The notes: generated by a model not told the origin, from the sequence alone. Shown: positions 35,136-48,191, numbered from the stretch's first letter. The stretch is DNA of 64,000 nucleotides from Alligator mississippiensis (GCF_030867095.1 NC_081824.1:348724203-348788202), one strand, 5' to 3'. Made by a program: numbers and translations.

Positions 35136-36099
35136 GGCTATGGACAGATATTCAAAAAGCTTGAGCCTGAATTGATTCAATCTTTGCAGGTTAGTTTAAC
35201 CTGGCTAGGCTAAACCAGTCTGTAACCATACAGACATCCCGTCTAGACTGAAGAAATGCAGGCACATGCCTGCAGTGGCTCAGGATAGAAGCCAGGGGGT
35301 GCAGGAGCAGCCCTCCCTTCCCTTCTACAGAGCTGAGCTGAGAGGGCCCAAGCGGAATGCTCTGATTAGAGAGGGGTTCCCCCCAGCTCTTCTTGCTGTT
35401 GACGGCAGAGCATTAAGTTACACAGCAGAGAGTTACACAGGGAGTTAGTATTTATCAGCCCATCAAACAAAACAAAACAGCCTGTCTCATTAGTTCAAGC
35501 TCTTATTAAACAACTTTTTCCAAGGAAGGAATGGAGGGACATTACCAGCTACCTGTTGATTATCTCCAAAAAGCCCTAAGCCAACACTGTCCTGTCTGCC
35601 TTTGCCCTGTCTCCCACAGCACGGACCATAGACAGCATGTGGTATGCTAGCTAATGCTGAGAGGTGTTTGTGTAAGGCAGAGGGGAGGGAGGAATCCCTG
35701 CTTGATCTGGGGGTGGTGAGGGGTAGGAGGAGCAGGAGGAAGCCAGGCAGATGCCGCTGTATCTGCAGTCTCTGCCAGAGCTGTAGCCTGGGAGCAGAGG
35801 GGTGGGGCCAGCCCTGCTGGGCTGGAGCAAAGAGCAGAGCCCCACCCAGAGTTGCAAAGCATCTGGGATGCTGGAGGACTCTGATTTAACTTAAACCAGG
35901 AAGGGGTCTGGGACAGACATTGCATAAACTGGTTTGACCCAAATCAGTTAAGTTTGATACTACATTCAACCAGATTTATCTCAAACCAGTTTCAGTCATT
36001 TTCAAACTTGTTTATGTACACTGAACTTATGTTCTGTTACAGGTTTAAACCAGTTTCTGATCACTTAAACCAGTGTATGTGTAATGTCTGTCCCTAGCC
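35136..36099. mobile_element. Harbinger-like non-autonomous element (family A, copy 2)
   Basis: Terminal inverted repeats are ggctatggacagatattc and, complemented, ggctagggacagacatta. Flanking triplets are atg at 35133-35135 and 36100-36102, a perfect 3-bp target duplication, as for PIF/Harbinger. The core is G+C-rich and partly inverted (aggcacatgcctgcagt near 35260). A frame at 35925-35647 on the minus strand resembles one at 27969-28274 only because both lie in the same repeat. Confidence 0.85.
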
Positions 36100-36102
36100 A
36101 TG

Positions 36103-38473
36103 CAGACTTTACTCTTGTTTTCACCTGGAAGAAGCTTTAGTGGCAGAAACTGCTCCTACTATATTTTCTTGCATATAATGCACACTGCAGTTTCTAGCAG
36201 CTGGTGTTTGGGGGAAGGGTGCATGTTATATGCAAGCACATATGGTATTTCTTTAAAAAGAAATCAGAGAATCGTATTAAAAAAACAACAGAGAATTGTA
36301 CTCTAATACAGGATTTATATGCTGGGTGACAACTAATATTGAGCACAGCTGACCAATGGGTGCTTAGAAAGATAGCCAAAAAGATGTTTATGGAAGATAC
36401 TTTCTTGATCAAAACCCCAGGACTGAACATACCCAAACTTTAGTTAAAATCTGATCCAGACTTGAACTTTATAGTTTTGAGGCTACTAATAAAAATGGAA
36501 AGCAAAACAATACAATAAAACACATTGCTCACGATCAAGATGCAAAGTCTCCTGCTTGGAATTCTGTGGGTATCCGGATAAGCCAATCACTTACCAGAAA
36601 AAGAAAGCTTTGTGTCCACAGTGCCTCAGTTCATGCCAACTCAGCAGTGTACCAAAATCACAGGTAAAATATACTTGCTTTGTGCTTGAGGAAAAAGTGA
36701 GATTTTCTAAAATTGACATGTCCCTTATGGTCACTGTCCTTAGCTAGAAGAGGCAGTGTTCCAACAAATTGGAAAGCTTGAGAAGGACTGACATTTTAAA
36801 AGATATACGTGGCACATAATAGAACTGAAGTACTACAGGCAACAATTAAATGAATGGGGTAAGCCCCCCTGCAGTCACCAAGAGCAGGTCTCCGGTTTGT
36901 TTGACATGATCCCAACCTTAGCACAATAGAATCAAATCTCAGAAAAATGTAATATAATTGTCCTTATTTTTGTCTTTTAGGTTGCTTTTATGACAAAGCG
37001 CTTCAGGGGATGTCAAGCTAAAATGGTGGCTGCGAGCTGAATGAGAGGTGTGCTGTGCCCCCGCATCAAAAACACACAGCAGCAGGATATTCAACTTGAA
37101 AAATGTGCCCAGAAGGATTCAAGGGAGATCTGTAATGAGAGTGAGGCAGTAAATCACATCTGTGTCACTGTCTGTAGTTGCTTTAGAAGTGTAATACAAT
37201 GGTGCTTTCCAATGAACAAAGCAGAGCGTGAATGCCTGTCTGCATTGCACACTACTCTCATAAAGAAATCAATTTTTCATTTTTAAATATAACACTGCAC
37301 CTATTTACAAGTTCTAAGGCTAAGCACTGCAATTTGCTGACACAAACAACTGATTCTGTAAACTTTACTTCAGCAACCGCAGGTAATGGCTGTGGGGAAT
37401 TCAATCAATAAATAAGCTCTCTCTTCTCCATTGTTGAATGATTTCACCACCAAATGACTTTGTTTAATGCTGTAAATGTGGCCAACTCTACTGTGCCATT
37501 CAAGGTAAAAAGAAATGTTGAATCTGAAAGCCACGGGCAGTAAAGAACCACACACTATAACCATTTCCCTAGAGGTCTATCAGATGGTTTGTGGATAACT
37601 ATAGAGGCAAAAGGGGCTGTCTGGTATTGTATAATCTACAGAAAGATTGAACAGGGGCAGGGAAAGTACTCGGGTATTACAACAGGTTCAACCTAGAGTA
37701 GGCAGGAGGGGATTAACCCTCTGCCTCTAGCTAGAAGGAGGATTGGGCTTGCCTACCAGGGTGCCCTGGTTTGCAGGATGCAGTCAGCTCATGAAATTAA
37801 ATACGAGTCAGAGCCAGTCTTTTCTTCCTGAACAAGGTGATAAACTCTATAGATTAAATTCGACCTCTAGAAAGAGGAGTGGGGTCTAAAATGAAAACTC
37901 CTGGGAATTTCCTCTCTTTTCCTCCTTGAAGCCAGGCTGGAGTGAATCACTTTGGAGGCCTCCAATTCTGAAACATGGCTAAATTAAGTCTCATTTTGAG
38001 AGAAGGGGGAAGGTGGCTTTTGAGAAAGCTGTTTGATTAAACATATATTTTTATAATCAGGTCAAAAATTGGGTTTCCATCAACTTGAGGCCTGCTCATT
38101 AGTTTTTAACAGTTGAACCACTGAAAAATTAACATTTTTTTACAAGTTTCCCACAAAATTTTTTGCTCTTTCTTTTTTTCTTCCTTTCTTCCTTCCTTCT
38201 TGACCAGGTCTGTTTTCTGATTCCTTGCCCTTCCATTTTGGGCTTTGTGAACTTGTATCTGCTACCACTGACCCCAACTGACCATTTTTATAGCCAAGTA
38301 TAGCAAGCATATTGGACTGCCCCATGCTCTTGAATGCTTGTGGCATACTCCCATGCCAACTTTGTGCTTGCCATATACTGGGATGATTTCAGGGTGAAAG
38401 GGGTATCTATTGAAAATACACAGTCACTTCACATAGCAGATATGAAGTGACAGGTCAATTAATCTTTGAACCC
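36103..38473. other. Non-coding sequence without identified gene
   Basis: Mostly unique sequence. A TTTC/TTCC pyrimidine microsatellite lies at 38161-38201. A weak acceptor-like site at 36962-36980 is discussed among rejected items. Confidence 0.5.
38161..38201. repeat. (TTCC/TTTC)n pyrimidine microsatellite
   Basis: The run ctctttctttttttcttcct continues with further ttcc units, giving about 40 uninterrupted pyrimidines apart from one G near the left edge. Confidence 0.9.
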
Positions 38474-38476
38474 CAT

Positions 38477-38951
38477 AGGTGCATCCCCACGAGTGGGAAC
38501 ATGAGTTTCCCTGGGGACAACTAGCAGTGGCACATACTTGTTCCCAGGCACATCTCTGCATGCACACCCTGGCATGCAGCAAATTGCCCAGGGTGGGGTA
38601 AAGGAGGCTGGAGTTAGTGCCTGGGCAGGCCTCAGAAGCCATACCAGTGATTCTGCACCCCCTGAGGTTGCAATGGTGGCAATCCAGGCATGCAGAGCCT
38701 GGCCTGCAGCTGGAGTTTGGCTCTGGCTAGGCAGGCTCCAGTTTCAGGTGGTGCACACTGCCACCATGTACTGTGTTTTTATCTCGTGTGGGCTTTTTAA
38801 ATACTGGGGGTTTCCCAGTACTTAATTTTGCTGCTGTGCTGCAAATATACAGCATGGCAAACGGAATCATGAGCACCGTGTGCGCTTCAGAGTGCCTCAA
38901 CAAGCTTTGAGGCACCACAAACCACACATTCTTGCTTGTGGGGACACGGCC
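38477..38951. mobile_element. Harbinger-like non-autonomous element (family D, copy 1)
   Basis: The left end aggtgcatccccacgag and the complemented right end ggccgtgtccccacaag form imperfect TIRs. Flanks are cat (38474-38476) and cat (38952-38954). Internal gggacaactagcagtggc recurs at 57664 in copy 2, and the centre parts share a ctgccac...gtg block. It is non-coding; frames over it have no domain. Confidence 0.7.
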
Positions 38952-38954
38952 CAT

Positions 38955-40553
38955 GAACCATATCTGCCTAATATAACTCCACTGATATCAGTGAGGTTAT
39001 GCTAGACGATGAATTTTTCTAGAGGGCTTCAGGTGAGAGAAGTCCTGTTGTATTTATTTGTCTGGTCTCAACAGGAGAAGGAAGGCCTGCACCCTTTAAG
39101 GGTTTTTACCACGTTTTGCAGTAAAATACTGCAAATAGATGTTTAAATCCACTGAGGTATACAAAATCATCTCTTACTCTGGGCAGCCTGTCCCCAGGCC
39201 TAGTATAGAGCAAAAGGCAGGAGTTATAAGAGCTTTATAGAGGAGATACCCCATTTTGTTTTGATTGTTTTTTGGTGAATTTCACTGAAGATGCTAGCTG
39301 TCAAAGGAAGTGTGATGCTGGCCAGGGAAAGAATGCTCTAGGAATATATCTTGTCAGTGCATGTACTTGTCCACATACAATTTCTGATTCACCTCAGCTT
39401 AGTTAGCTGTCAAAAACAAGTATTTAAATGTTGTCAGTCCTGCACGGCTAATATAACTGCAAATGAAATCGGTATTCCTCAGGGGTCATCAATATAATTG
39501 CCACACGCATTTCCAGAGTCTTTGACTCCAGAATTGGCGTTGTTATTCTTTTCTCTATTTTCCTCAAACCCATTTTTGTGTGGAATTTATTACTTGTAAA
39601 AGTTGTCAAATGAATAGATGTCAGAACTGAAATCCTCTGTGGCTACCACACAGGCAATAACACCTCTCCCTCAAGTATTACTTGGCTCAGTGTTCTAGGG
39701 GGACCACTTCTACAGATCACTGGCATCATGAAGTCACTGGCTGAGACTAACAACAAGGATGTCAATTAGTGCCAAGTGTGGAATGTATTATCAGTGTTAT
39801 TACAGTTAATGCCTATAGGTCTCAAGTCAGATAAGGGCTTGACTGTGTAGGTGCTTCATGTATAATCCATATAAATAGCACTCTCTCCTCTGAGTTTACA
39901 ATTTAAGTAGAACAACTAGACAAATGGCTGTGGAAAAAGAAGTACTACTGTTGCAGGGGATAAGGAATTTTACTACTTTATGATGAGAATACTAGGAACT
40001 GAATATGCAAGGTCAGACCACCATAAAAAAGAATTGTTTACCAATGTTTTACGTTTGCAAGTAGTATCTTTTAAGATATTCAGAAAAAGTAGTGAAAAGC
40101 ATTTCTCCAAAACTCCTTAAGTCCTATGGCACTGAATTAAAAATATTGCATATAAGCATTTGTCAAGAATGACGTGCAAGCAGCTAATGCTGCACTTAAA
40201 TGCATTTTTCCAAAGAATCAGATGCCTTCCCATTGCATTTACCAAATATATCTATATGAAATGATATTTTGTAAGACATGAATCAACATAGCATATGCTA
40301 CAATGCCTTAACTTCCTTTTCATGGAAAATAGCTACTTTACTAGCATCTGTTATAGTCCTGGGGCATGTTCTGCCATAGTTTCTCATTGAAAACTTCAGT
40401 TGGTCACCAAGGCTTTTCTTGATTAAAAAAGGGGATGGTAGACTATGGTTACCACTGTTTTAGAGCTGGCCCTGCCCTTTGTGGCCTGCAGATCCATCTA
40501 ATTACCATTTTAATTGCCTTTCTTTTCTTTTAATTTCACCTGATTAAAATATA
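38955..40553. other. Non-coding sequence without identified gene
   Basis: I see nothing that supports a gene or a defined repeat in this unique A+T-rich stretch. Confidence 0.5.
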
Positions 40554-40756
40554 AGGGTGTTTCAGAAAGTAACAGCAATTTCAAAACAAAACCATTTTGT
40601 GTGCAATGAGTGGAAAACTCTTTGGGGCTACAGTGGATGGTTACATGAATGCACCTGTCATTTACAACTCTCTACAGAAGTGATGTGGTTCTGTAAAAGA
40701 TCACTGCACACACAATGGTTTCATTTCAAAATTGTCATGACTTTCTGAAGCACTAT
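40554..40756. mobile_element. Mariner/Tc1-type MITE
   Basis: The arms agggtgtttcagaaagta and, complemented, atagtgcttcagaaagtc extend about 55 bases inward as imperfect inverted copies (aaaccattttgtgtgcaatg against aaaccattgtgtgtgcagtg). TA dinucleotides at 40552-40553 and 40757-40758 are the expected target duplication. It is 203 bp long and non-coding. Confidence 0.85.
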
Positions 40757-41061
40757 TAACACAATGCTGTAATGAAGGGGACAGGTAGATCCTCTATATT
40801 GTTTTCCTGGTATGAGCCTCATATTTGTTTCTGTATTTTTAATAGTAATAGAATCCTATAATCTTTTTTCTCTGGGATGGGGAAATGCACAGAGTCCTGA
40901 GCTGTACTTGTGTTCTAAAATTGTCCCCAATATAACTTTGGTCTTTTGCAGAATCTGTAAGTGAAAGTATGGTGGAAATACAACTTAGAAAACTGTTTCA
41001 AATTTAACATACATTATACATTTATATGGTACCCAACACTGTGGTGTCCATGTACCTCCAG

Positions 41062-41907
41062 AGCTAAGTACAGACATTGAAAAAGCCCAAGCCTGAACTG
41101 ATTCAATCTTTACAGGTTCATCTAACCTGCGTAGATTGAACCAATTTGTAAGTGAATAAATATTCCCTTTTTATTCCAGAAATGCAGGCACATGCCTGCA
41201 GTGACTCAGGACAGAAGCTGGGGAGTGTTAAAGTGAGCTCTCCCTTCCCTTCCACAATGGCCAAGGGAAGTTGAACTGGGGGAGGGGTGTGGCCAGGCCC
41301 CGGCAGGCCTGAGTATGATTGGGGAGGGGTTTAAATTGCCATCCTGGCTTGCAGGGACCCCAGCCTGGGTGTGCTGGGGAGCTCTGCCTGCCCTGCTCCC
41401 ACCCACAGCACAGCTCCTCTCAGCTCCCACATCGGGAAAAGGCTTGCAGTCCCTGAGACCACATGGGGCTGCTGCTCCTCTCAGGATCCTTGTCAGACAT
41501 GGCCCAATGCAGGTGAGAAAGGGAGGGAGGGGGGAATAAGCCTCCATCCTCCCCCTTTGCTTCAGGGGGCCATGATGGGCTGGCATCTGGCCATGCCCCT
41601 GCCCCTGCTCCAGCTAGAGAGCCGAGGTATGGGGCTAGCCCTGCTCTCTGGAGCAGAGAGCACAGCCAAGGCCAGGGCTACAGAGCATGCAGGGATGCTG
41701 GGGGACTCTGATTTAACTTAAACCAGGAAGGGGTTTGGGACAGAAGTTCCATACACTGGTTTGACCTCAATCAGTTAAGTCTGATACTATATTCAGCCAG
41801 GTTTAGTTAAACCACTTTCAGCCATTTTCAAACCTGTTTACGTGCACTGAACATATAAACCAGTTTCTGATCACTTAAAACAGTTTATGTGTAACTTCTG
41901 TCCCTGA
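41062..41907. mobile_element. Harbinger-like non-autonomous element (family A, copy 3)
   Basis: It starts agctaagtacagacattg and ends taacttctgtccctgat. The outer 150-200 bases align with copy 2: cctgaactgattcaatcttt; aggcacatgcctgcagtg; aaaccaggaaggggtttggg; accagtttctgatcactt. The G+C-rich middle differs. Target duplications are not readable. The proline-rich minus-strand frame at 41586-41206 is an artefact of the core. Confidence 0.8.
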
Positions 41908-41968
41908 TGTAAGTGTTAATCCCACACTCATCGTGAATTTGACAAAAGCAATTTTTATGTAATTTTTA

Positions 41969-42290
41969 TCACAGAGCTGTCACATTGAAAGTCTCCGTAA
42001 CTGCTAGTAAAGAATTCTCCTGAAAAATAAAGCCTATCATCACTGCTTTTAAAGGTCCTTTTGCCCTTACTATAACCCTGCTAGATGGGAAGAAAGCAGG
42101 AGCTTTGATTTCAATTCCTGCCATAGGTGGCATTACAAAAAACACATGGAAGAGTGGTTTAGTGGATTTTCTGAACACAGACATGAGCAGCCACCAGGTC
42201 CAAGGGGTCACAGTAAAAGGAAAAATCGTGACCTGTTTATTAAGGCACCATCTTTCACAGGCCCTGGATAGCTCTAGCTGTTTTTAAATA
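41969..42290. other. Stretch open on both strands, identity unknown
   Basis: The minus strand is open for about 80 codons (42211-41969, with IEIKAPAFFPSSRVIVRAKG). The plus strand is open across nearly the same bases (about 42027-42287, with GALISIPAIGGITKNTW). Both translations have balanced composition and neither matches a family I know. It could be a pseudogene or repeat fragment, or chance in a sequence of moderate G+C. I assign no function. Confidence 0.2.
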
Positions 42291-45200
42291 TTTAATACAT
42301 CCATTTTCAGCACTAGAGATGTGCATGTACCATAGTAAGTGAAGGTACAGTGCCTGCTCCAAAGAGCTCCCAAATTAAATCAGGCAACAAGAGAGAGATC
42401 AGGCAATGGGGATAGAGGGAGGAAGGAGCTTGAAGGGTGAATTTATGGAGATGTTTAAGCAGAAAAATATGCATTCTGTCAACGACTTGTCCTTTAGGCA
42501 GGGCTAAGCAGTTGTAGGATTTCTGTAACTATATCTGCAGACTACTTATACATGCACCAGGCACCCCACATGAGGGATACCCTTTGAAAACAGATACCCC
42601 TTGTCCACCCAGGGATGCACTGAACACCCTCATTATATCTCAGCCATTGGCACTGATATGCCTGGATAGCTTTGATACATAAAATCCAGGGGGGGAGTGG
42701 GAACAGGTATCTTGAACATATACAAGTATGATAAAATAAAAATATAATTTAAAGGAGCTCTTTGTCCATGCTTGACTATTTAGGGTTTTCTGCTCCTGAA
42801 CTGTAACCTTTGATGGAATGGAGAAAGGTGGAGAAAGAGGGAACAATTCAAGCTGAAAAAGTAATGAAGCCTATTTCTGAAGAAATCCCAGGTTGTCCCA
42901 GATAAATGTTTAAATCCCTGTGGTTTATATTTAATGAGTCTGAAGATTTTGTATATGAATAACATTATTGGACAATGACGCAACATTGATAGGGAATAAC
43001 TCTGCTCTGTGGTTATTAAGGCAGTGGGGTTAAATCATTATGTGCAACAGAATTCACATTGATTTTCTGTTACAGAATAAGAACACAGCCGATTTTTACC
43101 AAATTGTCCAAATTTGATTTCTGAACGAAAATACTCTCCCCCTCCAATGTACAAGTTTTTTGACCAGCACCAACTATAATCATGGGCTAAATATATGGTT
43201 TATGAGCAGCCCGGAATTGGAGACAGTATATACTAGCCAGACCTTCCTCGGCTACATAACGCACAGGTGCAGCGGGGCATCTTTCTGAATGTGGGTAAGC
43301 TTCTCTCAGATGTGCCTTGCCTTCTGCTGTGAAAAAGACATGAACAAGGGCACCTCCATTCATAGTGCCACCTCTCCAAGCATAGTGTCATTTCCAATCC
43401 CCTTGGAGGCAAGCTTGAATCCCAGGTTATACAGGGGCAGTAGTCACAGGTGGTGGGCCTCCACAGGCTAGCCACAGCCTGCTGTAAGTCACACTTCATG
43501 TTATATATAAAAGATTCTTCTTATCCAAGGCCAGGTTCAGCTGACCTTCGTTGTGCTGACCAGCCCTTTACTTAATAAGGAGTAGCTTTGTAATGAGCAG
43601 GACTGCTCACAGAGTCTGGTTCTGCTCAACAAGTCTGAGGAATCAGGATCTAGCCCTCTGGAAATGAGGGGCTCATTTGCTCTTGAGCCTAAAGAACTTA
43701 AATAAAGGGAATGCGTCTGTAAGTGTTTACTGGTATACATATGATGAACCACCCAGGTACAATCCTGTTTTACTTCAGATTGTTTTGAGATTCATGCTGA
43801 ATAATGGGCAGCTAAAAGGACCATGGCAAAATCACCTCATTAATAACAAGTTCAAGTGTGAATTCAAAATGCAGGATAAGCCACAGAAACAGATAGGATG
43901 GCCTGGCTTTCTATGGGTCTAAATTCTCCTTGTGCTGAAATTCTCTCTCATCACAGTACTTTTTCTCCCTCATACATGAAAGTAAAGCCAGACTACAATG
44001 GCAAAGAAAATAAAAGGCATTGCATAATTATATTTAGGAGCTCTCCAGCAACAAGCGTAGATGGAAGTTGGACACAAATGCAAGAAAAATGTACTCCGTT
44101 TCATTTTTTAAAATATTATTATTCTGTCTCTTGCTCCAAAGTAATATGTTTAATGCACTAAATGTCCTAGGCAATGATGCATTTTAAGCAACAATTTGGT
44201 TTGCTATTGACAGAGTAATGCTGCATCTGAAAACCTGGAATATGTGACTTGGCACATAAGTCGTCCTATTTATAAAACCTATAGCGACTAGTTGTACAAG
44301 CTCACTTATCAATTCCCTAGCAGCCTGGACCCATCACAATGATTCCTTTATCAATTTAAAGTAAAATTATTGAGCTTAAGGAAACAGCATTTTTTTTACT
44401 TCACTGCTGCTGAGCTGAGCTGAGTTCTTCTGCTGGCTTCTAAAAAGTTGCTCCTTAATAAACTAAAGATAAAGTCTGCTGGAGAAAAAAAATCAATATA
44501 TGGTCCCTTTCACCTGTACAAGGAAATGTAAATTTACCCATGCTATCTTGAAAGCAACCCTTGCAAACCTAAAAGCTAATCTTTAGATCTATCATGTTTG
44601 CTCAGAGGCAGAGAAAAAGATGACTGTGGACACTGAGTAGCTGTCTCAGATCACAAATGCATAGTTTTAAAATATAAGAAGCAGCCCTCCTTCTGGTCAT
44701 TATAAATATGCTGTACCATCTCTACTATCCAAGGCACAACTGTGGCCAGCAAAGATCTGGACTAGACTGACAGTCACTGATCCTGCCAGTGTCTCTTTTG
44801 AGATTAAACTTATTCCTCAAGGGAGTAGACTTTGATTCAGCTAGGAGACAGTTGTTCTATTATACCCTGTATTGGTAACCAAGAGCATCTAGTCTATCTC
44901 CATTGTAACTCACCAACACCTTTCCAATCAGAATGCTCACTATTCTAGTTCATCAAAAACTTGTGATAGCTGTGCCATTCAAATCTATCATTCATGTTAC
45001 TTTTGTTCCTCCAGGCTGGAAAAGACATTACCTGACCTTTCTGCTAGGTTTTAGACTTTGGTCTTGAGCCTAATGAATTTGACCCATGGGATATAGGTAA
45101 ATAAAATTAGTATGTCTGTGAGCATAGGATATACTCTGTTGGTTATAATGAAATAAGCTATCTGGACAGCACCACTTAACAGCCAGATGACTAACATAAC

Positions 45201-47505
45201 GTGATACAAGCACATTTAACAAGCACACACATCAGCGTCTTGAGCAATAAATGTTGATTCCCTAGTTCTTTTTCTACTTTTCTTGAGCATACTAAATCTG
45301 CACGGTAAGCAACAGACACATGTAAAATTATATTCATGCAAATGAAAAAGCATATGTATCTCCTCTTTATCAGCAGCTGTCATCCCCGCTCTGTTAAAAG
45401 TTCTACATTTCAAAAGCCATCAATCAGCAAGAAGACATAGTTTCTCTGTTCTGAGCCTATTAAAGAGGCTCAATAAAGAGGGGAAAAAAGCAGGATGAAA
45501 GCAATAGGAAAAAAAGAAAGACTCTTGCGGTTTTGAGAAGCATTACCAATCTCATCTCCAGTAATTTTTTTCAGGTCTGTTTCAAGCACTACTGAATTTA
45601 CTTAATGTTGCTCTCAAGCTCATAAAACACTCCACACAATTTCTTTTTCATCCCAGCAAAACAGGAAAAGATTCAACACATTTATTACAAATATCTTTGA
45701 AATCTAATTAATCTTAAACTGCACACAGGCTATCTATTCCCTCCCCGCCCCCGCCCCTTTCCTTTTGCTGAGTTAATCTGCAGCTCTGTCAGCTAAGGGC
45801 ACTTACCAAGGGCTTTTCGATGGGAGAATGCAGTTAGGCTCTCACACACTGGAATAGCTGCTACCCAGTAATCAAGCAGGAACTGAGAAGTCTCACTCTT
45901 TCAATAGCTATTCAGGTAGTGCAGCCAGCTTTCTCTAGCTCTCTGCATACACTCACAGGCACAGACACACACACACAGGCGCAATAAACTCTGAGCATAA
46001 TTAAGAGAGCTCCTTTCTACAAATTACAGCAGCAAGCAATCCCTATAGCAGCATCTGTAGTGTGATCTCCTTAAGGAAAACAAGCTAACAGAAATCCAGC
46101 ACCCTTTTTGTTTTCTGTTTTAGGGTATGAAAAATACACCTCTTGGAGACTTAAGTCAACTGATGTGCAACAAGGAGGTGGTTTGGGGGGGAGGGGGGAG
46201 AGTTTTAATTTTTTTTCTTTCTGTGCTGAAAGTTTTATTATGAAATTCAACCTAGTTTGCAATCAAATCAGAACCATCACTTGTTACAGAGAAAACGGCC
46301 TCTCAGGAAAGCAAAACTTGGATCGATAGTTTCATGCATTTAATAACAGTATTTATGACAGAAAGCTTCTCTGGTAATAGATTCACCATTTAGAAAGGAA
46401 ATAGTTTGGTAAATATATATCAGTGCCTTTTTGTGCCTAGGCACCAGGAGGGAGACAAAAATGTGTAAATTAACATGAATATTTGTGATAGATTTATTTC
46501 TCTTGAAACTAATTTGAAAAAGACAAAACAATAATCTTTAGTTATGTATTGCATGTGACATGTACAGGTAATGTATCAGATATAGGTGTTGGCTATTTGG
46601 CCCTAATGTACGTTGAATAAAAATTGTTAGAAACATTTGGAATAATATTGTATTTTGCAAGAAGACTGGAGGGATTTAAGAAAGTTAAATCTCCTAAACA
46701 TCCTCTTTCTATTTAAGAACCTACCTTATCTGGAGCTTTAACCATTATTATTTTTTGTCACTTCTGATGTCATCTTAATTGAAAATCAGATAAAAAATAT
46801 CCCAACCATCACTAAAATAGAAGTGCAAGTCTGTATGAGGTTTCTCTCTATTGATCTTTCTCTATTTCACACACAAGTGCTCACACACACACAAAAGTAC
46901 AATGAGAGAACAAATAGAAAACTGAGGAAAAAATCATTGATTTCCTTTAATTTAGTAATAATATCTGTACTTTAGAAAGTAATAGCTTTCTGTATCTTGG
47001 CACAATATAAAACAGGGTCATTTACAGGGCAGATGCCACCTTAGGGTGAAAAAACTCAAGCAGGGCATATTAATGCCACTTTGCCCCACTGAGCTCAAAA
47101 AGCAAACAGCACGACGCAGCCAGCACTGCAGGACCCTAGTGTGAAGATGCCTTCAAGGACTGCTGCTTGGTACCATCAGTGGCTAATGCTGTTGTTAGAA
47201 GTATGCAGAAACTTTGTAATAAAGATGGAAATGGGAAGAAAAGGAGAGAAAATAATTAACAAAAGCCTATTGAAAAAACAGTCACAACAGACAGAGCTCT
47301 ATATTGACAGTTCTATCTAAAACAGTTTAAAGCCTTGAGACTTTCCCTGACACTTTCATTCAGCTAGCTAACCAGGTGGGAGTGGATTTTTTTTTAATAC
47401 AACTGTCCAGCTGATGTTAATTCCTTAAAGCATGTATCTGATATTTAATTACTTTTCACAAATACAAATACTTCTGGGTCTTTACTGGCTTTATTAAGAC
47501 GTCAT
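42291..47505. other. Non-coding sequence, one candidate promoter/exon
   Basis: Mostly unique sequence. Bases 42320-42420 resemble an old interspersed repeat (cagtgcctgctccaaagagc). A candidate minus-strand first exon near 45.81-46.08 kb is listed separately. Otherwise no gene is supported. Confidence 0.45.
45741..46080 (-). promoter_or_regulatory. Candidate minus-strand 5' exon with splice donor and nearby GC boxes
   Basis: On the minus strand, bases 46080 to 45807 form a balanced-composition block ending AAGCCCTTG|GTAAGT (donor at 45806-45801), a close match to the vertebrate 5' splice consensus. About 50 bases into the presumed intron lies ccccgcccccgcccc (45743-45757), two overlapping GC boxes in otherwise A+T-rich DNA. 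No TATA box or long coding frame is seen, so at most this is a 5' UTR exon or a conserved regulatory element. The evidence is only sequence style. Confidence 0.25.
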
Positions 47506-47508
47506 TAA

Positions 47509-48188
47509 GGCTAAGTACAGATGTTCAGAAGCCTGTGGCAGAAGCGTTCTAACTATCATGCTTTACTTAAGTGTGTGAGTGAACCCAACAGCCCCTTGCA
47601 GTCTAGTAGGGGGTCTCCGAGCCTGCCAGCACTGGCTGTTGAGGGTGTTCCCACATACCTCCAAGGAGACATGGCCAGAATAGAGGCTTGGTCAGAGAGG
47701 CCCCTGTCCCAAGGCTTGTCCCCCTACCAGCTGGTGACAGTCAGAAGCAGTTGGTGGGGAGAGACCCTGTACCCTTTCCATGTGCCTGGGGCTGCTGTGG
47801 GTAGTGAGGGACCCTGTACCCCTTTCCCCACAGCTTCCACACCTGGGCTATGCTGTGGCATAGCATGGCCTGGCAGGGGCAGCTTTCCCCCCCCCAAGCT
47901 AAACAGCGGCACACTCTGCCTGAGCTCTGCTGGAGGCCAGAGCACAGCACCACTTGGGAGGGCAGCAATCACATACTAAGTTAACCCTCAATGGGATCTG
48001 GCACAGACATTCGATAAAACGCTCTAACAGAAAGCACTTTAGGCTAGCACACATCCATCAAGGGTTAACTTAGAGCGCAATCCGCCAATTTTAAATTGCT
48101 CTCAGAACATTGGACATCTATTCAGTTACAGTTTTAGAGTGCTTTCTGCCTGCTTAACGTGCAATATGTGTAACATCTGTGCCTAGCC
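47509..48188. mobile_element. Harbinger-like non-autonomous element (family B)
   Basis: Terminal inverted repeats are ggctaagtacagatgttc and, complemented, ggctaggcacagatgtta. Flanking TAA lies at 47506-47508 and 48189-48191, the 3-bp duplication typical of PIF/Harbinger. Ends resemble family A, but the subterminal parts (ctctaacagaaagcacttta; agggttaacttagagcgc) differ, so it is a sister family. The G+C-rich core gives spurious frames of up to 152 codons. Confidence 0.85.
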
Positions 48189-48191
48189 TAA

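Noticed and set aside
36962..37040. Possible 3' splice acceptor (tttttgtcttttag) followed by 19 codons to a stop
   Set aside because: The tract and AG are acceptable, but the peptide matches nothing I know and a terminal exon this short cannot be supported without transcripts.
47521..47979. 152-codon open frame on the plus strand
   Set aside because: It lies wholly inside a TIR element with TAA target duplications, and minus-strand frames overlap it.
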